Assembly (NCBI RefSeq): GCF_900105675.1 | Contig: NZ_LT629786.1 | Coordinates: forward strand, 3,534,001 to 3,598,000 | Reading direction: 5' to 3' | DNA length: 64,000 nucleotides | DNA from: Pseudomonas synxantha | GTDB taxonomy: Bacteria > Pseudomonadota > Gammaproteobacteria > Pseudomonadales > Pseudomonadaceae | Shown: positions 1 through 11,628 of the stretch, piece after piece | How positions within the stretch are numbered: the stretch's first letter is position 1 | Layout: each line of letters begins with the position of its first letter | The notes under the pieces: generated by a model | Databases searched by the model: none | What the model was told of the DNA's origin: nothing | What the model saw: the letters and a program-made list of their open reading frames with translations, nothing else | Translations under genes and position numbers: made by a program

Positions 1-1
1 G

Positions 2-808
2 CGTTCGCACCTGCTTCTGGATGCTCAGCTGAGTCCCTATCGGCGCAGTGAAATGCGCTTGGCTGACGAGTTTCTTCAACAAATCCCTGACCACTCAGTG
101 ACGCTGTTCGACAAGGGTTTCTGGAGCGCGAATTTGTTACTGAGCTTGAGCGGTGCCGGCATCAATCGCCACTGGCTGATCCCGGAGCGCAAAGGGGTGG
201 TAAGCGAAGAGGTTGCTCGTTACGGCAAGCACGACCGATTGTTACGCATGAAAGTGTCCCAACAAGCTAGAAAGCAAAACCCCAATTTACCCCGTCACTG
301 GGAGGTGCGCGCGGTCAGCTATGAAGTCCAAGGGAAGCTCAAAACGGTGATGACTTCACTGCCCGTCGAAACTTATAGCGCCAAGATGATTGCCAAGTTG
401 TATCAGGAGCGATGGGAGATAGAGCTGGGCTTCAGAGACATCAAAAGCTCAATGCAGCAGAACGCAGTGACTCTGCGTAGCAAGAAGATCGACCTGATAT
501 ACCAAGAAGTATGGGGGCTTTTACTGGCTTACAACGTGATCCGGCGGGAGGCCAGTCTAGCTGCCGTAGCGTTCGGTCGCACACCATCAGATATTCGTTT
601 CAAGCCGGCGTGCCAATACATTGCGGTGCAATTGATTGTGATGGCTGCGGCTAATCCTATTTCGGCGACAGGAAGGCGCTTGTCAGAACTGAGGGCGGGA
701 GTCGGAGGGCTGTTTTTGGATCACCGCCCAAGGCCATCAAGACCAAGGACGGTGAAGATCTCAAAAACCAGGTTTCCAGTAAACCGTAAGGCTGCTCCGC
801 TTAAGTGA
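2..808 (+). CDS. IS4-family transposase, 5' end outside the window
   Basis: Partial DDE transposase: the frame is open from base 2 and the N-terminus lies before the window. The 268 visible residues hold the conserved D in DKGFWSA and the IS4-family YREK signature in YQERWEIELGFRDIK, where Y, R, E and K have the expected spacing. This part cuts and joins element ends. The C-terminus reads through an Arg/Pro-rich tail to a TGA at 808. The right inverted repeat should lie just downstream, around 810-840, but without the left end I cannot delimit it. The visible frame is intact, so the copy may be functional. Confidence 0.85.
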   Translation, partial: RSHLLLDAQLSPYRRSEMRLADEFLQQIPDHSVTLFDKGFWSANLLLSLSGAGINRHWLIPERKGVVSEEVARYGKHDRLLRMKVSQQARKQNPNLPRHWEVRAVSYEVQGKLKTVMTSLPVETYSAKMIAKLYQERWEIELGFRDIKSSMQQNAVTLRSKKIDLIYQEVWGLLLAYNVIRREASLAAVAFGRTPSDIRFKPACQYIAVQLIVMAAANPISATGRRLSELRAGVGGLFLDHRPRPSRPRTVKISKTRFPVNRKAAPLK

Positions 809-872
809 ACAGCATTACGCTTAGATAGCGGGCTTTTTTTGTCTGCTTATTTTGCGCCGGGCATAGGCGTGA

Positions 873-1613
873 TCAGAGCGCGGCCTCTTTGACCGACTCC
901 GGCGCAGACATATCGGTCGGGGTATAGACCATCACTTGCAGCACCGCGGAATGAAACTCTCGGTGATAGAGCACCAGGACCACCCCGCTGCTCATCAACA
1001 TGAACAGCCAAGGGCTGACAAACCAGGCCAGCATGGTCATGCCGAAATAATAAGAACGCAGCCCAAGGTTGAATTGGTTGGCCGCCATGGAAATCACCCG
1101 TGCCGCCCGGGACGCGAACGCCTTGCGCTCCTGTTCCGAGACTTGTCGCTCACCGATCATCGGCGCCGAACCCACCAGCACCGCCGCAAAGTTGTACTGG
1201 CGCATACACCAGCTGAAGGTAAAAAACGCATAGACAAATACCAATGCCAGGCAAAGCAATTTGATCTCCGACATCCCGCGGGACGCCTGCTGCACCATGG
1301 GAATGTCCGCCAGCAACGACACCGCCCGTTCGGAAGCGCCGAGCACAGTGAGAATACCGGCGAGGATGATCAAGGTGCTGGAGGCAAAGAACGAGGCATT
1401 GCGTTCCAGGTTGCCGATCACGCTGGCGTCGGCGATGCGGTTATCGCGCAATAGCATGCGGCGCATCCAGTCTTCGCGGTACAGATGCAGCACGCTGGCC
1501 AGACACGCGGTGTCACGGGCTTTCCAGGTGGCGTAACGGGTATAGCCGCCCCAGCAGAGAACAAACCAGAGGGCGGCGAGAAGGTGAGCTTGGTTGGTTT
1601 CAACGAACGACAT
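873..1613 (-). CDS. DUF599 family membrane protein
   Basis: A 246-residue integral membrane protein that I place in the DUF599 family from its overall pattern. There is an N-terminal membrane segment (about residues 9-25), a hydrophilic stretch rich in Arg and Asp with YREDWMRRML, then several hydrophobic segments (about 77-97, 117-137, 190-215). Biochemical function is unknown for the family. It is transcribed on the minus strand and is separated from the upstream brnQ by a strong terminator, so it probably has its own promoter in the 1614-1731 gap. Confidence 0.75.
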   Translation of the reverse strand: MSFVETNQAHLLAALWFVLCWGGYTRYATWKARDTACLASVLHLYREDWMRRMLLRDNRIADASVIGNLERNASFFASSTLIILAGILTVLGASERAVSLLADIPMVQQASRGMSEIKLLCLALVFVYAFFTFSWCMRQYNFAAVLVGSAPMIGERQVSEQERKAFASRAARVISMAANQFNLGLRSYYFGMTMLAWFVSPWLFMLMSSGVVLVLYHREFHSAVLQVMVYTPTDMSAPESVKEAAL

Positions 1614-1731
1614 GCAGGTCCTATTACATGAGAGGGTGTGGCGAACGCGGTCAAATGCGAGAGGTGGGGTAAGCCCTCTTTCACTCTTACCGGGTTACAA
1701 CTTTAGAAATATGTAACCTCATACTCATAAA

Positions 1732-1763
1732 AAATGCCCCGTATCGATTGATACGGGGCATTT
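1732..1763 (-). terminator. intrinsic terminator of brnQ
   Basis: A perfect 14-bp stem (AAATGCCCCGTATC at 1732-1745 with GATACGGGGCATTT at 1750-1763) and a 4-nt loop, flanked by A-rich and T-rich sequence. It lies 22 nt after the brnQ stop. Because both flanks are A/T-rich it may work in either direction. Confidence 0.85.
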
Positions 1764-1784
1764 CAATACAGCCTCAAACAACTG

Positions 1785-3098
1785 TTATGCGATGGCTTCG
1801 CTACGCTTGCCGAGCAGGCGGTCAACCAACACTGCCACGACCAGGGTCATCACCGAGGGCACCAGCCAGGCCAGGCCTTGCTCGCTCAGCGGTAAGTGTG
1901 TCAGTTGCGCTGGCATCCAATCCGCCAGGCCCGCCCCCTTGAGTGCGTCGATGCAGCCAAAGATAAATGACACCAGCATCACCGGCCCGACGATACGCCC
2001 CTGCTCCTGCCAGAAATCCTTACAGAAGCTCAGCGCCACTAGCACGATGCACGGTGGATAAATAGCGGTGAGTACCGGAATCGAGAAGGCGATCAGCTTG
2101 GTCAGGCCCAGGTTGGACACGAACAGCGAGAACAACGCCAGGATCACCACCAGGGTCTTATAGGACAGCGGCAGGATCTTGCTGAAGTACTCGGCGCAGG
2201 CGCAGGTCAGGCCCACGGCGGTGACCAGGCACGCCAGGGAGATCAATACGGCGAGGAAGCCGCTGCCCAGGGAGCCGAACGTATGTTGCACATAGGCGTG
2301 CAGTACCGCTGCGCCGTTGCTGGCGCCAGCTGCCACGGCATGACTGCCCGAGCCCAGGCGGAACAGGCTGACGTACACCAGCGCCAGGCCCACGCCGGCA
2401 ATCAGCCCGGCAATGATCGCGTAGCGGGTGATCAGCTTGGGCGACTCGACACCCCGGGAGCGGATCGCGTTGACGATCACGATGCCGAACACCAGGGCGC
2501 CCAGGGTATCCATGGTCAGGTAGCCATTGATAAACCCTTGGGAGAACGGCGCGGCGACGTATTCCGTAGTGGCAACCCCTACTTCACCGGCCGGCAAGGC
2601 AAACGCGGCGATACCGAGGATGGCCAGGGCAACGATCTTCAGCGGTGCGAGGAAACGACCTACGGTGTCCAGCAACCGGCCTGGATACAGCGAGACGAAG
2701 AACACCACCAGGAAATACAGCGAGCTGTAGAGAAACAGCGCCAACGGACTTTCACCGGTCAACGGCGCAAGACCCACTTCAAAGGATACCGTCGCCGTAC
2801 GCGGGGTCGCGAACAGCGGCCCTACCGCCAGGTACGCCGCTGCCGCCAGCAGGCCACCGGCGATCTTGCCGATCGGGCTGCTCAGCGCATCCATGCCACC
2901 ACCGACCTTGGCCAGGGCAATCACGGTGACCACCGGCAAACCGACCGCAGTGATCAAAAAGCCCAGCGCCGCCATCCAGACATGGGGCCCGGACTGCAAG
3001 CCAACGATAGGCGGGAAGATGATGTTGCCGGCGCCCACGAACAGGGCAAAGGTCATAAAGCCCAACGCCAGGATATCCTGGCTTTTCAACACTTTCAT
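1785..3098 (-). CDS. brnQ: branched-chain amino acid carrier BrnQ/BraB
   Basis: Inner-membrane Na+-coupled carrier for leucine, isoleucine and valine (LIVCS family), 437 residues with about 12 hydrophobic segments. The N-terminus [19 protein letters not shown] followed by [11 protein letters not shown] is the family signature. I chose the ATG at 3098; an in-frame GTG at 3113 would add five residues but breaks the usual family start. Neither start has a convincing Shine-Dalgarno. It lies downstream of sucD on the same strand but behind the sucD terminator and a 360-nt gap, so it is a separate unit. The same gene order next to the suc genes is known for braB in P. aeruginosa. Confidence 0.92.
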   Translation of the reverse strand: MKVLKSQDILALGFMTFALFVGAGNIIFPPIVGLQSGPHVWMAALGFLITAVGLPVVTVIALAKVGGGMDALSSPIGKIAGGLLAAAAYLAVGPLFATPRTATVSFEVGLAPLTGESPLALFLYSSLYFLVVFFVSLYPGRLLDTVGRFLAPLKIVALAILGIAAFALPAGEVGVATTEYVAAPFSQGFINGYLTMDTLGALVFGIVIVNAIRSRGVESPKLITRYAIIAGLIAGVGLALVYVSLFRLGSGSHAVAAGASNGAAVLHAYVQHTFGSLGSGFLAVLISLACLVTAVGLTCACAEYFSKILPLSYKTLVVILALFSLFVSNLGLTKLIAFSIPVLTAIYPPCIVLVALSFCKDFWQEQGRIVGPVMLVSFIFGCIDALKGAGLADWMPAQLTHLPLSEQGLAWLVPSVMTLVVAVLVDRLLGKRSEAIA

Positions 3099-3342
3099 TT
3101 GAGGAAATACCACACTACTGAATCGGAATTTAGAGAGGGCTTCCCTATGGATGAGGGAAATGCTGCCGGCCCTGATGGGGGCTGACCGTAACCAGCGCGC
3201 AGCTTCCTTTTGGGATGCGGACGCATAAAGAGGCGGCTAGGGTACAGAATTAGGCTGACAAACGCACTGTTGCGGGGCGCTCTGTCCGATAAGCGACATT
3301 CAAATGTCGCGTTTTCATACTTAACTTGGCAATACAAACAAA

Positions 3343-3377
3343 AAATGTGGGAGGGGCGGTGCGCCCCTCCCACATTT
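3343..3377. repeat. REP-like hairpin
   Basis: Perfect 15-bp inverted repeat (AAATGTGGGAGGGGC at 3343-3357 and its complement at 3363-3377) with a 5-nt loop. The GTGGGAGGGG core is that of the REP family found across this window, but the two halves abut instead of being separated by about 40 nt as in the REPINs. Confidence 0.75.
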
Positions 3378-3400
3378 AATTTTCACCAACCTCCAGAATG

Positions 3401-3430
3401 CACAAAGGCCACCCGAAGGTGGCCTTTGTG
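3401..3430 (-). terminator. terminator of the suc operon
   Basis: A 13-bp perfect stem (CACAAAGGCCACC with its complement) closed by a CGAA tetraloop, 28 nt after the sucD stop codon. It lacks a long T-run on the minus strand, but its position and stability make it the likely end of the suc transcript. Confidence 0.75.
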
Positions 3431-3457
3431 TGGTGAAGCGTCAGCGAAGCGCGAGGC

Positions 3458-4339
3458 TTACTTGACAGCCCAACCAGTCAGCTCGGCCAGGGCCTTGCCG
3501 ATGTCTGCCAGCGAACGCACGGTTTTAACACCTGCGTCTTGCAGAGCAGCGAATTTCTCGTCTGCAGTGCCTTTGCCGCCAGAGATGATTGCGCCAGCAT
3601 GGCCCATGCGCTTGCCCGCAGGGGCAGTCACACCAGCGATGTAGGAAACAACCGGCTTGGTCACGTGTGCCTTGATGTAGGCAGCCGCTTCTTCTTCAGC
3701 CGAACCGCCGATCTCACCGATCATCACGATCGCTTCGGTCTTCGGGTCTTCCTGGAACAGCTTCAGGATGTCGATGAAGTTCGAGCCTGGGATCGGGTCA
3801 CCGCCGATGCCGACGCAAGTCGACTGACCGAAACCGGCGTCAGTGGTCTGCTTCACAGCTTCGTAGGTCAGGGTGCCGGAACGGGAAACGATACCGACTT
3901 TACCTGGCAAGTGAATGTGACCGGGCATGATGCCGATCTTGCATTCGCCTGGGGTGATCACACCTGGGCAGTTAGGGCCGATCAGGACTACGCCCAGCTC
4001 GTCGCACTTAACTTTAGCGTCCAGCATGTCCAGGGTAGGAATGCCTTCGGTGATGCACACGATCAGCTTGATGCCGCCGAATGCCGCTTCCAGGATCGAG
4101 TCTTTGCAGAAAGGAGCTGGAACGTAGATTACGCTGGCGGTGGCGCCAGTGGCTTCTACCGCTTCTTTCACGGTGTTGAACACTGGCAGGCCCAGGTGCT
4201 CGGTGCCGCCTTTGCCCGGTGTTACGCCGCCAACCATCTGGGTGGCGTACTCGATGGCTTGCTGGGTGTGGAAACTACCTTGCGAACCGGTAATACCCTG
4301 GCAGATAACTTTGGTGTCTTTATTGATCAGGACGCTCAT
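3458..4339 (-). CDS. sucD: succinyl-CoA synthetase alpha subunit
   Basis: Alpha subunit of succinate-CoA ligase, which converts succinyl-CoA to succinate with formation of a nucleoside triphosphate. 293 residues, the usual length. The CoA-binding Rossmann segment reads [15 protein letters not shown] from about residue 16, [12 protein letters not shown] lies near 122, and the phosphohistidine loop [12 protein letters not shown] lies near 246. The ATG at 4339 shares one base with the sucC stop (TAATG), so translation is probably coupled to sucC and gives a 1:1 subunit ratio. It is the last gene of the sdh-suc block and is followed by a strong hairpin. Confidence 0.98.
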   Translation of the reverse strand: MSVLINKDTKVICQGITGSQGSFHTQQAIEYATQMVGGVTPGKGGTEHLGLPVFNTVKEAVEATGATASVIYVPAPFCKDSILEAAFGGIKLIVCITEGIPTLDMLDAKVKCDELGVVLIGPNCPGVITPGECKIGIMPGHIHLPGKVGIVSRSGTLTYEAVKQTTDAGFGQSTCVGIGGDPIPGSNFIDILKLFQEDPKTEAIVMIGEIGGSAEEEAAAYIKAHVTKPVVSYIAGVTAPAGKRMGHAGAIISGGKGTADEKFAALQDAGVKTVRSLADIGKALAELTGWAVK

Positions 4340-5505
4340 TACTTGCCCTCCGCAGCTTTGACAACTTGTTGAGCAGCGTCGGTCAGGCTGGTAGCCGCGA
4401 TGATGTTCAAACCGCTTTCTGCCAGTACTTTAGCGCCCAGTTCAGCGTTGTTACCTTCAAGGCGCACAACAACCGGGATTTTGACGCCGACTTCTTTCAC
4501 TGCACCGATGATGCCTTCAGCAATCATGTCGCAACGAACGATGCCGCCGAAGATGTTGACCAGTACTGCAGCGACGTTGGAGTCGGACAGGATGATCTTG
4601 AACGCTTCGGTAACGCGTTCTTTGGTAGCGCCACCACCTACGTCGAGGAAGTTGGCTGGCTTGCCGCCATGCAGGTTGACGATGTCCATGGTACCCATGG
4701 CCAGGCCAGCACCGTTGACCATGCAACCGATGTTACCTTCCAGGGCTACGTAGTTCAGTTCGAACTTGGCAGCGTGCGCTTCGCGCGGATCGTCCTGGGA
4801 CGGATCGTGGAAAGTCTTCAGCTTAGGCTGACGGTACATGGCGTTGGCGTCGATGTTGATCTTGGCGTCGAGGCAGTGCAGATCGCCGTCAGCCTTGATC
4901 ACCAGCGGGTTCACTTCCAGCAGGGCCAGATCGTGATCCTGGAACAGCTTGGCCAGACCTACGAAGATCTTGGCGAACTGGGCAACTTGCTTTCCTTCCA
5001 GACCCAGTTGGAACGCCAGTTCACGACCCTGGAATGGCTGGGCGCCAACCAGTGGATCGATAGTGGCCTTCAGAATTTTTTCTGGGGTTTCGTGAGCGAT
5101 CTTCTCGATGTCCACGCCACCTTCGGTGGAAGCCATGAATACGATGCGACGGCTCGAACGGTCAACGACAGCGCCCAGGTACAGCTCTTTAGCGATATCA
5201 GTGCACGATTCAACCAGGATCTTGGTGACTGGCTGGCCATTGGCATCAGTCTGGTAAGTCACCAGACGCTTGCCCAGCCACTGCTGTGCGAAGGCCTTGG
5301 CGTCTTCTTTGCTGCGAACCAGCTTGACGCCGCCCGCTTTACCGCGACCACCGGCGTGGACCTGGGCTTTGACCACCCACTCACTGCCGCCGATTTTGTC
5401 GCAAGCTTCTGCTGCTGCTTCCGGGGTGTCTACTGCGTAGCCCTTGGAAACTGGCAGGCCGTATTCAGCGAACAGCTGCTTACCCTGATACTCGTGAAGA
5501 TTCAT
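4339..5505 (-). CDS. sucC: succinyl-CoA synthetase beta subunit
   Basis: Beta subunit of succinate-CoA ligase, 388 residues: an N-terminal ATP-grasp domain and a C-terminal CoA-ligase domain. [19 protein letters not shown] is the canonical N-terminus, so I start at the ATG at 5505; the frame stays open 16 codons further upstream, but that extension includes a leader hairpin. [12 protein letters not shown] (about residues 50-61) is the nucleotide-binding loop, and [11 protein letters not shown] and [10 protein letters not shown] belong to the subunit-interface domain. It overlaps sucD by one base. A 204-nt leader separates it from lpdG. Confidence 0.98.
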   Translation of the reverse strand: MNLHEYQGKQLFAEYGLPVSKGYAVDTPEAAAEACDKIGGSEWVVKAQVHAGGRGKAGGVKLVRSKEDAKAFAQQWLGKRLVTYQTDANGQPVTKILVESCTDIAKELYLGAVVDRSSRRIVFMASTEGGVDIEKIAHETPEKILKATIDPLVGAQPFQGRELAFQLGLEGKQVAQFAKIFVGLAKLFQDHDLALLEVNPLVIKADGDLHCLDAKINIDANAMYRQPKLKTFHDPSQDDPREAHAAKFELNYVALEGNIGCMVNGAGLAMGTMDIVNLHGGKPANFLDVGGGATKERVTEAFKIILSDSNVAAVLVNIFGGIVRCDMIAEGIIGAVKEVGVKIPVVVRLEGNNAELGAKVLAESGLNIIAATSLTDAAQQVVKAAEGK

Positions 5506-5535
5506 GCTTTTTACCGTCTTCGTTAGGTACTGCGC

Positions 5536-5570
5536 ATTCGGCGCTGCGCTCATTATGAGTGCCGCGCCAC
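5536..5570 (-). promoter_or_regulatory. leader hairpin upstream of sucC
   Basis: In the 204-nt gap between lpdG and sucC, GGCGC (5540-5544) pairs with GCGCC (5564-5568), and CTCA (5549-5552) with TGAG (5556-5559) around a TTA loop. The structure lies 35-65 nt before the sucC ATG. A candidate structured RNA called the sucC motif has been reported upstream of sucC in Pseudomonas; whether this matches it needs a covariance-model test. Confidence 0.45.
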
Positions 5571-5709
5571 CTGTGACTGCTGCTTGCGCAACTTGCTGGG
5601 CTCAAGGCCCGTAAAGCTGCGCAAGGCTGCGTCCAGCGGATATTCCGCGGTGAGTCTTGCGCGCAAGGCTCACGACGGGCAACTCCGCCGTGGTTTCTTA
5701 TTATCTCGC

Positions 5710-7185
<1,476 letters not shown>

Positions 7186-7186
7186 T

Positions 7187-7252
7187 TAGCCACAAGCCGC
7201 AAGCCAAGCTGCTTTTTCCTACAGCTTGTAGCTCGCAACTTGCGGCTGCTTC
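7187..7252. repeat. intergenic hairpin repeat between sucB and lpdG
   Basis: Imperfect inverted repeat: AGCCGCAAG (7195-7203) pairs with CTTGCGGCT (7239-7247), and CAAGCTG (7205-7211) with CAGCTTG (7222-7228). AGCCGCAAGCTACAAGCTG-like palindromes are a common intergenic repeat type in Pseudomonas. Placed after sucB, it could act as an mRNA-stabilising or attenuating structure within the operon. Confidence 0.6.
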
Positions 7253-7254
7253 TA

Positions 7255-8490
7255 TCAGATGTCCAGGAGCAGGCGAGCCGGGTCTTCCAGCAGGTTCTTG
7301 ATGGTCACCAGGAACGTCACGGCTTCTTTACCGTCGATCAGGCGGTGATCGTAAGACAGTGCCAGGTACATCATTGGGCGGATCACGACCTGGCCATTGA
7401 TGGCCATCGGACGCTGGATAATGTTGTGCATGCCCAGGATCGCGGCTTGCGGTGGGTTGACGATCGGCGTCGACATCATCGAACCGAAGGTACCACCGTT
7501 GGTGATGGTGAAGGTACCACCGGTCATCTCGTCGATGGTCAGCTTGCCGTCACGGGCTTTCTTGCCGAAGCCGGCGATGCCGCCTTCGATTTCAGCCAGG
7601 CTCATCAGCTCGGCGTTACGCAGTACCGGAACCACCAGGCCACGGTCGCTGGACACGGCAACGCCGATGTCTGCATAGCCGTGGTAGACGATGTCGCTGC
7701 CGTCGATGGAGGCGTTGACTGCCGGGAAGCGCTTCAGCGCTTCGGTGGCCGCTTTGACGAAGAACGACATGAAGCCCAGGCGCACGCCGTTGTGAGACTT
7801 CTCGAACAGATCCTTGTACTTCGAACGCAGGGCCATGACTTCGGTCATGTCGACTTCGTTGAAAGTGGTCAGCATCGCCATGTTCGACTGGGCTTCAACC
7901 AGACGCTTGGCGACGGTGGCACGTACACGGGTCATCGGTACACGCTTCTCGGTGCGGTCGCCGGCAGCGAACACAGGAGCAGCGGCAGCCGGAGCAGCAG
8001 CCTTGGCAGGTGCGGCAGCCGGGGCGTTTTTCTTGGCTTCAACGGCAGCAACCACATCTTCCTTGGTCACGCGGCCGTCTTTGCCGGTGCCCTTGATGGA
8101 AGCCAGGTTGATGCCGTTTTCATCAGCCAGTTGACGTGCAGCCGGTGCAGCGATTGGATCTTCGCCACCGGTAGCCGGTGCGGCGGCAGGCGCCGAAGCG
8201 GCAGGCGCAGCAGCCGGAGCAGCAGCGGCCGGCGCGGCGGCAGCGCCGCCCTCTTCGATCGAGCCCAGCAGTTGGTTGGACAGTACGGTGTCGCCCTCAT
8301 TGGCACCATCAGCGATTGCGCCCAGCACGCCGTCAGCTTCAGCCAACACTTCGAGTACGACTTTGTCAGTCTCGATGTCAACGATCAGCTCGTCACGCTT
8401 GACGGCGTCGCCTGGTTTCTTGTGCCAGGTGGCAACGGTGCCATCGGCAACCGATTCCGGGAATGACGGGGCTTTGATTTCGATAGCCAT
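7255..8490 (-). CDS. sucB: 2-oxoglutarate dehydrogenase E2, dihydrolipoyl succinyltransferase
   Basis: Core E2 of the 2-oxoglutarate dehydrogenase complex; it transfers the succinyl group to CoA. 411 residues. The lipoyl domain (1-77) has the lipoylated lysine K43 in ETDKVVLEV, then an Ala/Pro-rich flexible linker (about 83-105), the E3-binding domain (about 110-150, [10 protein letters not shown]), a second Ala/Pro linker, and the catalytic domain with H382 and D386 in SYDHRLIDG. Start: ATG at 8490, 44 nt after sucA. In operon order it sits between sucA (E1) and lpdG (E3). Confidence 0.98.
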   Translation of the reverse strand: MAIEIKAPSFPESVADGTVATWHKKPGDAVKRDELIVDIETDKVVLEVLAEADGVLGAIADGANEGDTVLSNQLLGSIEEGGAAAAPAAAAPAAAPAASAPAAAPATGGEDPIAAPAARQLADENGINLASIKGTGKDGRVTKEDVVAAVEAKKNAPAAAPAKAAAPAAAAPVFAAGDRTEKRVPMTRVRATVAKRLVEAQSNMAMLTTFNEVDMTEVMALRSKYKDLFEKSHNGVRLGFMSFFVKAATEALKRFPAVNASIDGSDIVYHGYADIGVAVSSDRGLVVPVLRNAELMSLAEIEGGIAGFGKKARDGKLTIDEMTGGTFTITNGGTFGSMMSTPIVNPPQAAILGMHNIIQRPMAINGQVVIRPMMYLALSYDHRLIDGKEAVTFLVTIKNLLEDPARLLLDI

Positions 8491-8534
8491 TATCTGTAGG
8501 TCCTTAAAATTCGGTTTCAGTCAGCGCGAAGGCG

Positions 8535-11366
8535 TTAAACAGTGAAAGCATCTTGCAGCAGTTTTTCCTGCTGCTCGGCGTGCATCGACGCATAACCACA
8601 GGCAGGTGCAGCAGACGCATCACGACCGGCGTACTCCAGGCCCAAGGCCTTGTTGTGGTTGCCGATGCTGCGACGCAGATGATGCTGGCTGCTGTACCAG
8701 GCGCCCTGGTTCATCGGTTCTTCCTGACACCACACTACGTTCGTGAGGTTGGTGTAAGGCGCGATGATCTCCATGAGGTCATCTTCCGGGAACGGATAAA
8801 GCTGCTCGATACGCACGATAGCAATGTCTTCGCGGCCTTCGGCACGGCGTTTTTCCAGCAGATCGTAGTAGACCTTGCCGCTGCACAGGATCAGGCGAGT
8901 GACCTTGGCGGCGTCCAGTGTGTCGATCTCTGGAATCACGGTCTGGAACGAACCTTCGGCCAGGTCTTCCAGGGTCGAGACGGCCAGTTTGTGGCGCAAC
9001 AGCGATTTCGGCGTGAGTACGACCAGCGGCTTGCGCAGCGGGCGGATCACCTGGCGACGCAGCAAATGGTAGATCTGCGCCGGGGTGGTCGGCACACACA
9101 CCTGGATGTTGTGCTCGGCACACAGCTGCAGGTAACGCTCCAGACGTGCCGAAGAGTGCTCCGGCCCCTGACCTTCATAACCGTGTGGCAGCAGCATGGT
9201 CAGACCGCACAGGCGGCCCCACTTGTGCTCGCCGCTGGTGATGAACTGGTCGATCACCACCTGGGCACCGTTGGCGAAGTCGCCGAACTGGGCTTCCCAG
9301 ATCACCAACGCGTTCGGCGTGGTGGTCGAGTAGCCGTATTCGAACGCCAGTACGGCTTCTTCGGACAGGAACGAATCGTACAGGTCGAAACGTGGCTGGC
9401 CTTCGTACAGGTGTTGCAACGGAATGTAGGTGGAAGCGTCTTTCTGGTTGTGCAGAACGGCGTGACGGTGCGAGAACGTACCACGGCCGATGTCCTGGCC
9501 GGTCATGCGGATCGGGTGACCTTCGAACGCCAGGGTCGCGTACGCCATGGTTTCAGCGTAACCCCAGTTGATCGGCAGGCCGCCGGCTTGCATCTTCTGA
9601 CGATCTTCGTAGATCTTCGCCACCTGGCGCTGAACGACGAAACCTTCGGGAATTTCCAGCAGCTTGGCAGACAGCTCCTGCAAGGTCTTCAGGTCGAAGG
9701 ACGTATCGTGACGCGCAGTCCAGGTGTGGCCCAGGTACGGACGCCAGTCAACGAACAGCTCTTTGTTTGGCTCCTTGACCAGGCTTTTTACTACATGCAG
9801 GCCATTGTCCAGGGCGTTGCGGTATTCGTCGACTTTCGCCTGGACACGCTCATCATCTACCACGCCGGCCTTGGTCAGGCTTTCGGCGTACAGCTCACGA
9901 GTGGTGCGCTGCTTGGTGATCTGCTGATACATCAATGGCTGAGTGCCGCTTGGCTCGTCCGCTTCGTTGTGACCGCGGCGGCGGTAGCAAACCAGGTCGA
10001 TCACCACATCACGCTTGAACTGCATGCGGTAGTCGACAGCCAGTTGGGTCACGAACAGCACGGCTTCCGGGTCATCCCCATTCACGTGCAGGATCGGCGC
10101 CTGGATCATCTTGGCAACGTCGGTGGCGTACTCAGTGGAGCGCGCATCCAGCGGGTTGCTGATGGTAAAGCCGACCTGGTTGTTAATGACGATGTGAACG
10201 GTACCACCGGTCTTGAAGCCGCGAGTCTGCGACATCTGGAACGTTTCCAGGACCACGCCTTGACCGGCGAATGCCGCGTCACCGTGGATGGAAATCGGCA
10301 GGACCTTCTCACCGGTGGCGTCGTTACGACGATCCTGGCGAGCACGTACCGAACCCTCGACCACTGGCGAAACGATTTCCAGGTGGGATGGGTTGAACGC
10401 CATGGCCAGGTGAACTTCACCGCCGGTGGTCATCACGTTGGACGAGAAGCCCTGGTGGTACTTAACGTCACCGGAACCCAGCTCGACCTTCTTCTTGCCT
10501 TCGAACTCGTCGAACAGCTCACGCGGGTTCTTGCCGAAGGTGTTGACCAACACGTTCAGGCGACCACGGTGAGCCATGCCGATCACGACTTCCTTGGTGC
10601 CGTAGGAACCGGAACGCTGGATCAGTTCGTCGAGCATCGGAATCAGGCTCTCGCCGCCTTCCAGGCCGAAACGCTTGGTGCCTGGGTATTTGGTGCCCAG
10701 GTATTTCTCCAGGCCTTCGGCTGCGGTCACGCGCTCCAGCAAGTGGCTGCGCACATCGGCGGACAATACCGGACGGCCACGCACGCCTTCCAGGCGGTGC
10801 TGGAACCAGTGGCGCTGCTCGGAATCGGTGATGTGCGTAAATTCAGCGCCAATGGTGCGGCAATATGTCTGCTGCAACGCTTCGTGAATTTCGCGTAGGC
10901 TCGCTTCCTCTTTGCCGATGAACAGGTCGCCGGCACGGAAGGTCGTATCAAGATCGGCATTGGTCAAGCCGTAATGATTGATCGACAGGTCTGCAGGTGC
11001 AGGACGCTGCCACAGCCCCAGCGGGTCAAGCTGGGCTGCCTGGTGGCCACGCATACGGTAGGCCTGGATCAGTCGCAGTACTTCAACTTGCTTCTTCTCA
11101 TGCTCGCTGCTCACGCTGCCGGCGGAAACCGGCTGGGCGCGGCGCTGGTTCTTTGCCAGCAGCACGAACTGATCGCGAATTGTTGCGTGCGATACATCGG
11201 TGGCAGCGTTGCCGTCTGAAGACAACGTCTGAAATTTGGTGCGCCATTCTTCTGGCACAGCGTTAGGGTCGTGCAGGTAGAGCTCATAAAGCTCTTCCAC
11301 ATAGGCAGCGTTACCACCTGAAAGATAGCCGCTGTTCCACATGCGCTGCATCACGCTTTCTTGCAT
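8535..11366 (-). CDS. sucA: 2-oxoglutarate dehydrogenase E1
   Basis: Thiamine-diphosphate-dependent E1 that decarboxylates 2-oxoglutarate and succinylates E2. 943 residues, the usual length. The N-terminal segment NSGYLSGGNAAYVEELYELY is the E2-contacting OGDH N-domain; GMAHRGRLNVLVN, HGDAAFAGQGVV (ThDP site) and CYRRRGHNEADEPS follow in the expected order, with the transketolase-like domain at the C-terminus (HGYEGQGPEHSSARLERYLQ). The ATG at 11366 is preceded by AGGGTG at a good distance. A 262-nt gap with a hairpin separates it from sdhB, so it may have an additional promoter. Confidence 0.98.
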   Translation of the reverse strand: MQESVMQRMWNSGYLSGGNAAYVEELYELYLHDPNAVPEEWRTKFQTLSSDGNAATDVSHATIRDQFVLLAKNQRRAQPVSAGSVSSEHEKKQVEVLRLIQAYRMRGHQAAQLDPLGLWQRPAPADLSINHYGLTNADLDTTFRAGDLFIGKEEASLREIHEALQQTYCRTIGAEFTHITDSEQRHWFQHRLEGVRGRPVLSADVRSHLLERVTAAEGLEKYLGTKYPGTKRFGLEGGESLIPMLDELIQRSGSYGTKEVVIGMAHRGRLNVLVNTFGKNPRELFDEFEGKKKVELGSGDVKYHQGFSSNVMTTGGEVHLAMAFNPSHLEIVSPVVEGSVRARQDRRNDATGEKVLPISIHGDAAFAGQGVVLETFQMSQTRGFKTGGTVHIVINNQVGFTISNPLDARSTEYATDVAKMIQAPILHVNGDDPEAVLFVTQLAVDYRMQFKRDVVIDLVCYRRRGHNEADEPSGTQPLMYQQITKQRTTRELYAESLTKAGVVDDERVQAKVDEYRNALDNGLHVVKSLVKEPNKELFVDWRPYLGHTWTARHDTSFDLKTLQELSAKLLEIPEGFVVQRQVAKIYEDRQKMQAGGLPINWGYAETMAYATLAFEGHPIRMTGQDIGRGTFSHRHAVLHNQKDASTYIPLQHLYEGQPRFDLYDSFLSEEAVLAFEYGYSTTTPNALVIWEAQFGDFANGAQVVIDQFITSGEHKWGRLCGLTMLLPHGYEGQGPEHSSARLERYLQLCAEHNIQVCVPTTPAQIYHLLRRQVIRPLRKPLVVLTPKSLLRHKLAVSTLEDLAEGSFQTVIPEIDTLDAAKVTRLILCSGKVYYDLLEKRRAEGREDIAIVRIEQLYPFPEDDLMEIIAPYTNLTNVVWCQEEPMNQGAWYSSQHHLRRSIGNHNKALGLEYAGRDASAAPACGYASMHAEQQEKLLQDAFTV

Positions 11367-11470
11367 GCTTGGTCACCCTCGATTTGGGGACACCACCGGC
11401 GAAAACACCGAGTCTGCTTGCAAAAGGCCAAGTGCAGCGACCAAAACAAGCCACCTAGGATCACGCTGAT

Positions 11471-11492
11471 AGTTCGGGTACCAACCCGAATG
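11471..11492 (-). promoter_or_regulatory. leader hairpin upstream of sucA
   Basis: Perfect 7-bp inverted repeat TTCGGGT (11473-11479) / ACCCGAA (11484-11490) with a 4-nt loop, 107-118 nt upstream of the sucA ATG in the sdhB-sucA gap. It could be part of a structured leader (a sucA-II RNA motif has been described in Pseudomonas) or a protein-binding palindrome. The remaining bases of the gap (11367-11628) show nothing else I can support. Confidence 0.45.
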
Positions 11493-11628
11493 CCCCTGCT
11501 TGTCTCATTTCTTCAAAATAAGAGCCGCGGCTTTGTAAGTCGCTGCTCAAGTTAAAACTACGGCGCCGGTTGAAGCCTGCGCCGCAGCATTTACGGGCAC
11601 AACGGTCCTGCTATTACTACAACGTCAG

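Larger units (their letters stand above)
3099..3457. other. intergenic region between sucD and brnQ
   Basis: About 360 bases without a credible gene. It holds the sucD terminator hairpin (3401-3430), a REP-like hairpin (3343-3377) and presumably the brnQ promoter. Short open frames here overlap the hairpins and have no recognisable product. Confidence 0.7.
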
